64,000 nucleotides of DNA from assembly GCA_036346275.1 (NCBI GenBank), contig JAYEVK010000102.1:62001-126000 (forward strand), written 5' to 3'. The notes beneath the pieces were generated by a model that saw nothing but the letters and a program-made list of their open reading frames with translations, ran no database searches and was not told where the DNA came from. A program made the translations under genes and the position numbers. The DNA comes from Otatea glauca (Eukaryota; Streptophyta; Magnoliopsida; Poales; Poaceae). Shown one piece after another: positions 22,707 through 33,839 of the stretch; position 1 is the first letter of the stretch, and the number at the start of each line of letters is the position of its first letter.

Positions 22707-22864
22707 CTTTGGATTGGATCATCCGGCGACGGCGTGTAGAAGGAAATCGAGATTGAATTGGGCGTGCCTGCCTTCTACTCTTCCTCCATCTAATCTGCCT
22801 ACATACGGTACATACAGCAGAGAATCGATCCCCGCCTCCTCGTCCACCACATAGTCGGCCAGCC
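22707..22864 (+). promoter_or_regulatory. Leader of DUF1618 copy 2
   Basis: It is matched by 16529-16621 and then by 18842-18890. It includes CAGAGAATCGATCCCC just before the coding start. The hAT transposon sits immediately upstream, so the native promoter is separated from this leader. Confidence 0.55.
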
Positions 22865-24175
22865 ATGGCTATGGCTCGGTCTTTGCCATCCTGGGTCGTG
22901 CTGGACCGCTTCGTGTTCCTCAACGATGACCTCGTAGATGTTGACGAGTCGGGTGGGCGATCTTGGAGTGCGCGAGAAGGAAGTCCTACGGGTGCGGGGT
23001 CGAGGGCGACGCGCTGGCGGAGGGCCTGACGCTCCTCGCGCGCGTCGCCGATCCCCCGGACCTCTCCGCCCTGTCCATCCGCGTCAACGACTTCGTGCTT
23101 CGAGCGAAAGGGCGAAGGATGTGCGCCAACGTGCTCACCGCGGACAAGAACCTCGTCATCCTCGAACTGTGCTTCATCGATCCCCCTTATGACGACTTCG
23201 GCGTCCCCATCTCCAATTACTACCTCATCTACGACGCCACCGACGCGTCGCTCACCATGATCCCCGAGGTATCTATTTCCAATCGGTACCTTTCGTTGGG
23301 GCTTCCCTTTACGCCGCGGCCTCTCCCGTGCACCGTGCCGATGGAAGCTACGCCCTGGTCGTCCTGGCGACACACAGGTGTTGGACGGAACGGAGAGTTG
23401 CGTCCGGTATGTTCTCTGCCTGTGGCCCCGTCGCCGGCCTCCTCGTCGTCGTCCAGGGCCACGCGGTGGCAGCTCAAGGAGCCCATCTTCCTGAATCTTT
23501 ACCCCTTATGGGCGCGGACGAGGTGTTCTCGTTCCAAGGGATGGCCCTCTGGGCCGACCTCTCAACAGGCGTCCTGTTCTGCAAGCACAGCGACCTGCTC
23601 TCCGACGACTGCAATCGCGTGCGGTTCCACTTCATGGACCTACCCGGAGGGTGCCTGCCTGACCACACCAGCGACTTCATCGAGAGGTTTCCGTCGGGTG
23701 GTACCGGACCATGGGCTGCGTCGGAGACTCCATCAAGTTTGTCTCCCACAGCGCCGACGACAACAAGGGCCCGGAAGACTTCAAGATGACCATTTGGACT
23801 CTGAAGGATCTCCGGGGGTACTGGACGAAAGACGGCGAGCTCCGCGTGGGAGACCTCTGGGAGCAGCAGGAGTTCAAGAGGGACAGGCTTCCGACGTGTG
23901 CACCGCCCGTAAACCCCATCCTGAACTCACGGGACGATGGTGTCCTCTACTTGGTGTTCAGTGATTACCGCCCCGATGTGGAAAAGAATGTCATGCGTTG
24001 CCATGGCCAGTACGTGGTCCGCTTCGATATGCTCAGCGAGCGTCTCCTGTCCTCCATGCTTCTCCCTTCCTGGCAGCATCTCTTCAATCCCACTCTCTTT
24101 GGTTCCGATTTCTCCATGTACCTGTCAGCATCAGGCTCCTCTTGCCATCCCGCCCAAGGGAAGTTGCCGCCATGA
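22865..24175 (+). pseudogene. DUF1618 protein, copy 2, full length but frameshifted
   Basis: This copy has two in-frame ATGs (22865, 22871), and the second matches the start of copy 1. It retains the full family layout: N-terminal region, FQGMALWADLSTGVLFC (about 23535-23585), FHFMDLPGG, a GDSIKFVSH segment, TIWTLKDLRGYW and a C-terminal LYLVFSDYRP block ending at the TGA at 24173. The reading frame changes at about 22951 (GTCGGGTGG against GTCGGAGTGG in copy 1), near 23327, near 23420-23500 and before 23711. Three of these are losses of one C in a C run. Either it is a pseudogene or some shifts are sequence errors. The product would otherwise be roughly 435 residues, normal for the family. 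Confidence 0.8.
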
Positions 24176-25560
24176 TAACCGGAAGTGAAGTGCTGCGTCA
24201 ATTTCTTAGCTTCTTTAGAACTGTGCTGTACGTACTTTCTGAATTTGTGACTTAATGCACCAATTGCCTTGTTTATGATATCTCTAGCAACATAGCATGT
24301 CAATGTTATCCATCTCAATTTTAGATTGTTTTGTTTGACAGCAAATGGAGGGATTGGAGCGGAGCATGTGCAAAGACAAGACCACAGTAGTACACTGTGT
24401 TGCTCTAGCTGGACTTCGTTTATCCAGGCTACTTACTTGTTAGGGATCATGTCCTGAGGGCCGTTGCTTCGTTTTGCCAAGCTCACTTCTGGGCTTTGTT
24501 TTGCCGCCGCCGCCGCCATGAAAGTCTAGTGTGCATGTTAAGGACTCCTTTAATTTATCGTTACCTATATGTTCTTGCCTGTTGATCTTGGTGCACTCAA
24601 GAAACATGTATTTATCTGGCATCGTACTAGTAGTTGATGTTGCTAAAAATCGTATGTCTGATGTGTGCCGTGCATGCTGATATATTAATTCCTTGTGCTT
24701 CTCCTCTGCTTGATTTTGTTTAGGGTGCGCTGAAGCTTGGTCTTTTCCTTTTATTTGGTTCAAACTCTCATGTATATGGTTCATGATCGGCTCGAATTGG
24801 TTCGATTGGTTGAGTCTTAGAACTCTCTTTTGCTATGCTGTATATAGGTAGCTACGATTGAGTACACTCAGTTAGCCCTCTGCGCCTGTTTCAAGAGAAG
24901 TCCTTGTCTTTTAAGTCAGATCCTATGTAAGTAATTTGCAGTGAACTTGCGTCGAATCCTATTGGCTCATTTTGTTAAGGGTTTGGTTTTAGTGCATACT
25001 GTTGCCATATTGTTACTCTGTTCCATTGGGTACACTGCCTCCTTAGTCCTTATTTCTTCATCTGTTTTGTTTGACTGATTTGGATGCAGTAGTAGATGTT
25101 TTTGGAGGCAGTAGTAGATGTTATGCCTGTAGCTGTTGCACGGATGATATTATGGTGGTGTTATTATGGGATATAGTTGCTATCTTGGTGCCTTGTTTAT
25201 CAAGTTTGCTTGTTTTTAAGGGCTGTAGTCAGAGTCTCTCATGTGCTGGTTGTGCTGATTTGCTAACGGAGGTTCTTTTGATGTTCTTGATTGGTTCCCA
25301 GGGGAGTGTGGTCTGCCTTAAAGGGAAGAGGAGTTAAATTTGATTCCTCAGAGTCAAATGGTTTAGAATCAATCAATGGTTTTTTGCAAGCCTTTCCGCC
25401 TACTATCAGTTGCCGCATAAATTTTTTATGAGAACTTTTTTACATAGACCGTTTGACTATCAATTTGTACATAATATGAGTGATTCAAAAGTCATTCCAT
25501 GTATATGAATCTAATACTGAATTTATTTATAGTCTTGTTGACTTGGGATTCCTCTATATA
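24176..25560. other. 3' flank of DUF1618 copy 2, no further gene seen
   Basis: Mixed-composition sequence with only short open frames. A (GCC)5-like run lies near 24502-24517. Part is presumably the 3' untranslated region of copy 2. No repeat or domain is recognised. Confidence 0.45.
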
Positions 25561-25569
25561 ATACTGAAG

Positions 25570-26430
25570 GGTCCAAGCAGAGCCCCGGCTTAGAGCTAGG
25601 CCCCGCAGGCATTCTCAAAGTTGAAAGAGGGAAGTGTTCTCGGAAAAAAGGTGAAAGAGAGAAGGGAAACAAATAGACTGGGAAGTGTTCTCGGGCGATT
25701 CTAGGTTCTGGCCTCCTCCGCTAGGGTTTTGATCCTAGTCACGAGTCTTGTTTTCCTTTCAGATCGGTTTTCCCTGTTGGGAGTGCTCGAGCAGCGATCG
25801 GAGGCGGGAGAGGTGGTGGTATGGAGGACAGCGGTTGAGGCGGGGCGTGGTGAGGATGTGGATCAACGGGAAGATCTTGATGCACTGCCGCAGAAGTTAG
25901 ATCTAACGGAATGACTTGTATTTGGGAGTGTTTTTTTCGGACGTTTACAACATTTTTTTTCACGTGTGAAACATTTTATTTTTACGCGTGCAATATTTTC
26001 CTTCGATAACAGCAGAAATATCTGCGCGAAACAAAATATTTCAGACATTGAGAAAAAAATTGTAAATGTAAGAAAAAAATATTACACGATGCGTCTGAGA
26101 AAATGAACAGTGATCAGACGTCCGATTGCTAGTATCACCCTAGATCTAATCGATGAGGAGAAGAGTGATATCGTGCTGGAGGAAAGCATTGAGAAGTACT
26201 GAAGGCTGAATCCAAGTGGATGGCTCTGGCAAAGGTACACTCGTCGAAATCTTTCAGTCATGCAGCTTTCATGGGCAACATGAAGTATGCATGGAGTTCG
26301 GCGAGCGATGTGAAGTTTAATGTGTTGGGAGATAATTTATTTATGATGCAATTATATATTCTGTCAAGAGGCAGGTCTGAGCGCGCATGATGGCTAAAAG
26401 GCATTGCAATATTCATGAGAAGTCTATTCA
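25570..26430 (+). pseudogene. LINE ORF1 (DUF4283-type) fragment
   Basis: The stretch 26211-26430 translates, apart from one stop, as KWMALAKVHSSKSFSHAAF, GNMKYAWSSASDV, KFNVLGDNLFMMQLY and then GIAIFMRS. This is the pattern of the DUF4283 domain found in plant LINE ORF1-type proteins. Upstream (25570-25910) is a leader-like GC-rich segment (CTCCGCTAGGGTTTTGATCC) and a short frame beginning MEDSG. The zinc knuckle, endonuclease and reverse transcriptase are absent, and no poly-A tail is seen, so this is a 5' fragment. A cellular DUF4283 gene fragment is the alternative. Confidence 0.6.
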
Positions 26431-26604
26431 CATCAATTAGGTAGTTTTATTAGCTCTTGAGTAGAGTTGTCGATTAGTAGCCGAAACTAGGAATATTTAT
26501 CACCAACTATTTATCAGGACTTAGGATAAGGATAAAACATTTTGTGCAGTATCTTTATCACTTGTGTAATTTTATAATATAAAACCCTTCACTACTACAG
26601 AACA

Positions 26605-26975
26605 GCACATCACTGCCGGTTCCAAAACCCCATCACTGCCGGTCATTGGCGCCGGCAGTGATTGGTCGGCAGTGATACTCGAGATTATCACTGCGGCTCG
26701 AGGAACCGGCGGTGATAAGGATTATCACTTGCCGGTTCTACCTACAACCGGCAGTGATACTGGACTATCACTGCCGAATCAAACCAAAATCCGGCAGTGA
26801 TAAGGATTATCACTGCCGGTTCTATCTACAACCGGCAGTGATGATAATTATCACTGCCGGTTATATATAAAACCGGCAGTGATATTGTACTAGCACTGCC
26901 GGGTTGTACCATAATCCGACAGTGATAGACACATATCACTGCCGGTTTTCTCCAAGAACCGACAGTGACAAGCTT
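26605..26975. repeat. CACTA subterminal repeat array (left, 3' end)
   Basis: About a dozen CACTGCCGG / CCGGCAGTG words occur as inverted pairs, spaced roughly 20-45 bases. Such arrays bind the element-encoded TNPA-type protein in En/Spm; that role is taken from the family, not shown here. Confidence 0.85.
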
Positions 26976-26991
26976 GCATATTTTTTGTACA

Positions 26992-27013
26992 ATATATATA
27001 TATATATATATAT
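26992..27013. repeat. (AT)n microsatellite
   Basis: A run of about 11 AT units sits directly inside the left subterminal array. Confidence 0.85.
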
Positions 27014-27019
27014 TTATAT

Positions 27020-28690
27020 AATTATTCTGATGTCCATATGTAGTATATAAAGCATCGTTCAAATCATAATTCAAATATATGCATGTATCGACTAAGCATC
27101 GTTAAAATCATAATTCAAATATATTAAATTACGCATCACATAATTTGTTTTACAATGATTTATTTACAAATGTAGCTCGACTACATGTCATCCCGTTCGC
27201 TTTGATTTTACAAAAGTGAAGTAGACATGTCAGCGTCTAGGCCGTAGAAATGAGGGCGATGAGGCTACTCGTGGAACTTCGCCGTTTGGATTGATGATCT
27301 CATCATGAATGAATCAATGATCTGTTCTTGAATTGCTATAATTTACATCGAATAACTTATTGGTTCTCGTTTGGGCGCTGTTTTTGAACAAAAAGGAAGT
27401 TACTTAATGATGATATTTGTTAAATAAAAAGGGCATCAAAGTGTAATTACGTACCATAGCCGTTATAGCCGACACTCTCCGTGACAATTGAATGCATATT
27501 TGTACATACATAGAATGCACATAAATTGTTTCGGGTTCTGCTTCATGTATGGAAAGTCATTTATTATTTCAAAATTTTTCTGTATGGGCGATACCGAACA
27601 CTTTTCTTGCGATGCAGTGCGAAAGCCCTGTGAATGATTTTGAATAGTAATTAAACTTAAATGCAATAGAATGGAATTTTGCTAGAGTAATAGCATAGCG
27701 ATCGAGTTTACATTGACATGTCCCAAAGGTCTTGGTACAGTTAGTTTGTTTTCTCACGAGTCCAAGACAAAAATCCCGCTAGCATCTAAGCTGGATGACG
27801 AGGAGGACCAGTGAAACACTGCACATATATGTCAACGTAGTCAATTACTCCCACATCGTACGTGTTACGCAAGAATGGTCAGTTGAAGTGTTGCCCTCTT
27901 TCATTTTTCTTTAATATTGTAGGATACATACACATATACATCTTTTTTGAATCGCATTCTCTAGAATATTTTGACCATGAACACAAATATAAGCATACAC
28001 GTACACAACATATATACACATCTGCGGAGATGTACACATACATATATACTTTGTCGATGTGTTAGCACATATTTTCGAATAAGCGCATATGCACATTATG
28101 TCTCACGGCACAAATCAAACATCTGACAATAAACATATGCACGTTACATACTGATCCGAGTAACCATACACATATACATCCAGTAACCATACACATATAC
28201 ATACATTTAGCATGCTTCTCACATGAAAGGAAAAAATTATACAATGAAATTTATTAAAATGCAATACAAAGAATAAAGTCGTGACTTCTCCACAATGTCT
28301 AAAGAATAAAGTCTTCACATGAATGTCATTCGAATACACTACATGTTTATAATTATGTATGGCCTCACGAGTACGTGCCGTTGGTGTTATGGTTTGGTTA
28401 ATTCAAATTCAAATAATTGTGCATAAAAATGGTTAAATTGTGCATAGAAATATATGGACAAATAATTGTGCATAAAAATATATGGACAAATTTTCCCTAA
28501 ATCACATGCACATACACACATCGACCTACCCAGCAACCACCCTCAGCCAAATTTTCCCTATTTATATCAAAAGTTGCTTAAAAACTGAACTGTTTAGAAG
28601 AGTTTACTAGTTTTTCATAAGTTAAAACTGACTTTAAGCCTCAGGACCTTAGGCTACTTACATGAGCTCTGGTCGCTCAAACTCCAGTCT
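27020..28690 (-). other. CACTA 3' internal region, no clear gene
   Basis: AT-rich, with runs of ACACATATACAT (about 27925-28205, including a 22-bp duplication near 28160-28205). It should contain the end of any TNPA-like gene of the element, but no domain is recognised. Confidence 0.4.
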
Positions 28691-28695
28691 GAAGG

Positions 28696-28917
28696 CTAAT
28701 GAAAAACTAATCGCATGTGATTCCAGACACCAAACTCCAATCTTAACCTAATTAAAGCCACGCACGCGTCGATTCGAGTCCAAACACCATGCCACTCGCA
28801 TTGGATGCCCGACGAAGCAGATTCGCGGCGTCTCACCGCGATGAAGCCGTTGCCACCCATTCCTTGCCATCGGCGCACCCCAACGGCGGCGGGAGGGCGC
28901 CAGACGCCGACGGCCAT
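28696..28917 (-). CDS. Short hypothetical ORF downstream of an internal CACTA promoter
   Basis: It opens MAVGVWRPPAAVGVRRW at ATG 28917 and runs 73 codons to a stop at 28696. Upstream, on the minus strand, are a GC-rich leader (about 28930-29100) and a TATA-like CTATAAATTC (29121-29130). A CACTA subterminal repeat array lies behind that. The arrangement matches the start of a CACTA gene, so this could be exon 1 of a second element-borne gene or a captured host exon. No domain is recognised and the product is unknown. Confidence 0.3.
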   Translation of the reverse strand: MAVGVWRPPAAVGVRRWQGMGGNGFIAVRRRESASSGIQCEWHGVWTRIDACVALIRLRLEFGVWNHMRLVFH

Positions 28918-29120
28918 GGCATTCGAGATCTAGTCACCTCGATTTGAAGCGAAAAAAATGAAAAGAAAGTCACCTCCGATTTGAAGCGGCGGCGGGCGGT
29001 GAGATCCGGCGGTGAGGTCGAGGCGACGGCGGGCGTGCGGGCGGCGGCGGGCGATGCGAGGAGGCGGAAGTGGCGGCGTCGAGTTGAAGTGGAAATGACG
29101 GCCGAGTGAGTGGCGGCGTT

Positions 29121-29130
29121 GAATTTATAG
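29121..29130 (-). promoter_or_regulatory. TATA-like box beside internal CACTA array
   Basis: CTATAAATTC on the minus strand lies between the internal subterminal-type repeats and the GC-rich leader at 28930-29100. Confidence 0.45.
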
Positions 29131-29144
29131 GGTTAGAGTATCGC

Positions 29145-29390
29145 GCCGGGTCACCACAAAAACCGGCGGTGATACTATCACCGCCGGATAATAAAGACCG
29201 GCGGTGATAGTTGAATTATCACTTGCGGTTCAAGCTCAACCGGCGGTGAAAGTATTTATCGCTGCCGGTTCAAGCTCAACCGGCGGTGAAAGTTTTATAT
29301 CACTTGGGTTCAATCTCAACCCGACGGTAATAATACATTATCCTTGCGGTTCAATCTCAACCCGTGATAATAATACATTATCAGTTGCTC
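29145..29390. repeat. Internal CACTA subterminal repeat array
   Basis: Repeated ACCGGCGGTGATA / TATCACCGCCGG and CGGTTCAAGCTCAACCGG words are like those at the element's 5' end (53230-53560), but no CACTA terminus lies beside them. It is probably the 5' end of a second, truncated CACTA, or a duplicated control region. Confidence 0.7.
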
Positions 29391-29684
29391 ACTTTGTTTT
29401 CATAGTTTTAATATTTTAAAATAAAAAATTCAAATTGCCCTTGTTTTGAAATCCTATCAATTTTTATCCAAATTTTCTCGAAATTTTTGGAAGAATACTT
29501 GAGGACATGTAATATTTGATTTAAATTCAAACAAATCGATGAGACCAACCATCGCTTCAAAAATTCACACAAATACAAAAAAACACAGATGAAGTTGAAT
29601 TCACACAAATTGATACATATGACAAAAGAATACATTAATTGTTACATATGAGAAAATAAAATGTATTTAATTAGGACAACTAAG

Positions 29685-30793
29685 CTACGATTCGACCTTC
29701 GTTATGATCGCGGCGTATGTATGTAACCGTCCTCACTCTCTTCCATGAGACCGAGGTCAACGTCCTCTCCGAAAGGAGGAAGCTCATCGAATTGGTTGTA
29801 CTCTTCCTCGTCGACAACATTCTCAACCCGACAATCCTTCTTTTCCTTGAATAACCACGTGGCGCTCCTTCTTAGTTGGATCGGTTACAAAAAGATTTGT
29901 ATAACACAATTAGCAAATACGAATGGTTCTTCACAGATGTCAGGCCAGTTTTAGGTCCACGGTGGTGATACCGTACTTGTCGATGTTCATGCCCTTGGAA
30001 GTCTTACCCATTGGTACCGAAGAGAGGGACCTTCAAAGGTCCGTAATCAAGCTCCCAAATCTCTTCTATGAATCCGTAGTAGGTTTTCCTATCTCCGTTC
30101 TTTGTCGTGAGCATCACATACGGATACCATTGTTTTGGTTGGTGCTCTTTTTATCTTGTGCTCTTGTATAAAAAGTAAAACCATTTATATCGTATCCTTG
30201 GAATGTCCGAATTGTAGTGGGCGGTCCACGAGCCAACACTTTCAAGCGGCGCACTCTGTCTCCGTATGCATCATGTGCCTCACGCAACCAATCGCCGAAG
30301 TTATGTCTATGCTCTCGCGATCCAACCCTCGACCGTTGGGTTTGTTCTAGATAGCATGCTCTTGTGCATGTTGACATACGGGGCCACCACAACCGATTGT
30401 CCCAGGCTGCGAAATGTGCTTGTGTGAATGAAGCTAGATTGTTTGTACGAGTGATTTCTCGCTTGATGTCCCTTTTCCCCGTAGCCTACCCTCATGTCGT
30501 GATGTAGGCACACCAATCGGTTTGAGATCCATGTAATCAACGCAGAACTCAATGACCTCCTCGGTTCCCCAACCATCGCAATGCAACCTTCCGGCGATGT
30601 CGATTCTGAACATATTTCTTTATGACCCCCATGAACCTCTCAAAAGGATACATCTGATGTAGAAACACGGGACCGAGAATCCGTATCTCTTTCACGATGT
30701 GAACAATGAGATGGACCATAATATCAAAAAAAGATGGAGGGAAACACATCTCGAGCCTGCAGAGAGTGTGGACCACGTCCTCCTGCAGCTTAT
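29685..30793 (-). pseudogene. CACTA transposase, C-terminal exon block (DUF4218/DUF4216)
   Basis: This is the distal part of the CACTA tnp2/TNPD-type protein. Directly inside the copia insertion site it reads LQEDVVHTLCRLEMCFPPSF, FDIMVHLIVHIVKEI, GPVFLHQMYPFERFMG, the DUF4218 signature. Further on come a DINGFTFYTRAQDKKS segment and YYGFIEEIWELDYGPLKVPL, then DPTKKERHVV, the DUF4216 signature. The frame ends at a TAG at 29685-29687. Several frame changes (near 30550, 30310 and 30110) break the reading. It continues the same gene as 39122-40969 and 52397-52655. Confidence 0.85.
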
Positions 30794-32146
30794 TGTTAGT
30801 GTTATGCCCTTGAGGCAATCATTTAGATGATTGTAACATGACTATGTTTATGAATAATAATATGATTATTGGTCCAATGAATGTATATCATTGTATTGAT
30901 CAACAAGTATGTGACTTGATTATGAAGCTCTTTACTTAATGATGTAATTCGATAAATATCTACGATCGGATATCATCATTATAGGACTACGATGAATAGA
31001 TCGGCACATGTAGTGATCGATGATCATGCTTCATAGATCATGGGATATGGAGATATCATCTCTACATTGTGGACCATGTTGAAGAACATGGGTTAGATAG
31101 ACCCGCTATGGGACAACTGCGAGAATGTTTCATTCTTATGTGTCATCGATGTATCTCATACCTAGAAGATGTATGATCCTTAGACACTGAGATTGTCATA
31201 TTCCCTACATGTGTAATAGTTTTCCTTGGGGCTATCAAACACTACTTCCTAACCGGATAGTTATAAAGGTAGCTTTCATGTTTACTATGAAGCGTGCGAG
31301 AGGAAGTGGCGATCAAGATGGAATTTGCCACTCCAATGAAACGGAGATATATGACAAGGCCACTCGTGTGATATGATTAAGAAAGTGCATGGCCATGCCG
31401 TGATTGAGAGTCAATCACAACTTATTAATATATCACGGATACGAGAGATGGATTGAATCATCAAAGGATGACATGCTTCTGCCTTGAGATCAATCTTCAT
31501 ATACTTGGCAAAGGGATTATTACATGAGTTCTTTTGATAGGTTACATTCGATTTGATCACAGTATGTTTGGGAATTGGCATACTTTGCAAGAAGCCGCTA
31601 CCAACTATTAGATTGAAAAGGAGTTTTCGAATCCATGTCCAAGCGTATGTGAACTGCGGTCACACACTTAATGGTGGGGCGCATTAATTTGGATTGGATC
31701 CGTAATTAATGAACCTCGTGGGCTTAGCATCTTTGGTGGGCCTGGTTTAGGGTTTCATCTCGTGGCTATATAAGGAGGGAGGAGGAGGCGCGAGTGTGCT
31801 TTCCACGGTTTAGGTTTGATTCACTTGAAACCCTAGCCTCCTCCTCTCGCCGCCCCTACCGAGCGACTAGGTGCTTGCACACACGCACGGCGTTCCATCT
31901 CGGGCGTGTGGACTCTGCGGTGACGCTGCTGCGGCTGCGGCGTGGGAGGGCGATCCACGGTGAGGCGAGGGCGATCCACTACATCGGCGCAACGATTGCG
32001 GCGAGGGCGAACCACTACATCGGCGCGAAGGATTCCGCATGGCTGCGCGTCTAGTGGTAATCTTATCTATGATCCCCTTCTTGCGAGTAGCTTTACGGTT
32101 GCGCGGTAGTTTTTTTGTGCTAGCGTAGCATACCGCGTTTCCCTTC
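30794..32146 (+). repeat. 5' LTR of Angela-like copia
   Basis: It begins TGTTAGTGTTATGCCC and ends TTTCCCTTC, where the terminal A of the expected CA is missing compared with the 3' LTR. It is followed directly by the primer site. A TATA box (TATATAA) lies at 31767-31773. Exon-like GC-rich sequence follows in R/U5. Confidence 0.92.
31767..31773 (+). promoter_or_regulatory. Copia LTR TATA box
   Basis: TATATAA occurs in GGCTATATAAGGAGG, at the same relative place in the 3' LTR (38741-38747). Confidence 0.7.
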
Positions 32147-32148
32147 GA

Positions 32149-32160
32149 TGGTATCGAGCC
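32149..32160 (+). other. Primer-binding site, one base short
   Basis: TGGTATCGAGCC differs from the standard TGGTATCAGAGCC only by loss of one A. The deletion would weaken primer pairing, unless it is a sequence error. Confidence 0.8.
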
Positions 32161-33839
32161 ATCTCGTATAGTTTTGTGATCGGATGTTGCACATATGATG
32201 TGTGAGGTTAGTAGATTGGATCTATTACATGTTGGCCGGTTCATGTGATGAATTGGTGACGGCGACCATCGATGAGATCGATCGATTTAGGGTTTGAGAA
32301 AGTGCAAACCGACTCAATCTTGATTTGGGTGAGTCCGTTCATGATGCAGCGTTACCCTTACGGTCGGGTTACCGCCATCGGGGTTTCAAAGCGTATCCAT
32401 ATGGGACCAAGCCAATCGGATCGAGTTGGATTGGGTCAATCTGGTTGATCCATGGTAGCGCAAGCAGATTCAATATTAATTTGGGTGAGTCCGTTCATGA
32501 TGCGACGTTGCCCTTACCGGTCGGGTTACCGCCATCGTGGTTTCAAGCGTATCCATATGGGACCAAGCCAATTATATTAGATCGGATTGGGTCAATCTGG
32601 TTGATCCGTGGAAATTTTGAGGTGTTTTCCATGGCGGAAGACATGCCTCTAAAAAATTTCAAGGCGCTACCTCGACCGCCATTGGCCCGCCGTGGGACCG
32701 CCGCCGTGGCTCGCCCCTTGGACCCGCCAGGCGCGCCTCGGACCCGCCCGTTGACCGCCGGTAGGACGCCGCTGTGCGCCCCCTGGACCCCGTATTGCCC
32801 CTCGGACCCCGAGTCGTAGGGTTGCTTTTGTTTAACTTCGTTTTGCGAGGAATTATGTGAAATAGTATGGCCTATGTGTATGTGATGCATGTAATTTCCA
32901 CATGGCTGCGTGCGTGTTAAGCCATAAGGCTATTTAAATTGTATAACGACCTACGTGTCGACTTGTGATGCTTCAAACCCTCATGTAAAATTCATTATCA
33001 AAAGTTGTAAGGAGTTGCATCCATAATGATGAAGACGATGGCTAGGTGAACAAATCAAGCAAGGTGGCTAGGTGAACAACCAAGCATGATGATGGAGATC
33101 TTAATGCTAAGGGCCATGCTATTTCACGACTTATTTTGATTTTACGTGGATGTGTATTTTATCCTTGCTATTTTCTTTATGCTCATTGCATGTGATGCTA
33201 TGTTCATAGTAATCTTTGTTCATCCTTATAGTTAAAAATCTTAAATCAAATTGTCCATCCAATTGTTGCACCTATCAAGAATTTAGATCGTTATTGATAT
33301 GATTGCCAAAGTAGTATATCAATGGCTATCTCAATAGATGATAGGGATGTGTTGGACACATCACGCATAACAATGGCAGATTTAAACGAGCTATCAAAGC
33401 GGTTTTGGGCTTGAGGACATAAGTGGTTGGGATTTGATTTGATAATGAAGGAACCTATACAAGACAATTGGTGTCTAGGAAAACACACATGAGGCAGGTT
33501 TCTTAATTGGCACCGAATACGGAAGTGCTCCTCCCTCATATGAGCCCTTGGGGCGAGTTGACTGGCCATGAGTCAAGTTGATGGAGGCATTCATTACTTG
33601 TTTTCATACTCAACAAACAAGAGTTACATATGATGTAATTAGCAAAGGTGTTGCTTACCTATGTCATTAAATTTCTAGCGGTGATGCCAAAGCTCACTAG
33701 TGTTTAATGAATATGGATCTTGAATACTCACTATGTGTCTATAAAAGGACATAAAATAGGAGTGTCTTTAATTAAAAGTTTAATAAAGTTTTACATAAAC
33801 ATAGTGCTTAGAATCTTTGCATATTTTTGTTGTAGTTCA
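32161..33839 (+). other. Long untranslated leader with tandem duplication
   Basis: A 1.7 kb leader lies between the primer site and gag. It has a 156-bp tandem duplication (32311-32455 and 32467-32611) sharing TGGGTGAGTCCGTTCATGAT and GTCAATCTGGTTGATCC. A proline-codon-rich GC patch (32660-32820) follows, then AT-rich sequence. Long leaders are usual for BARE/Angela elements. No domain is seen in its open frames. Confidence 0.65.

Noticed and set aside
26605..26975. Regularly spaced palindromic repeats resembling a CRISPR array
   Set aside because: The repeats are inverted pairs next to a CACTA terminus, vary in sequence and spacing, and recur at the other end of the same element. They are transposon subterminal repeats in a plant genome.
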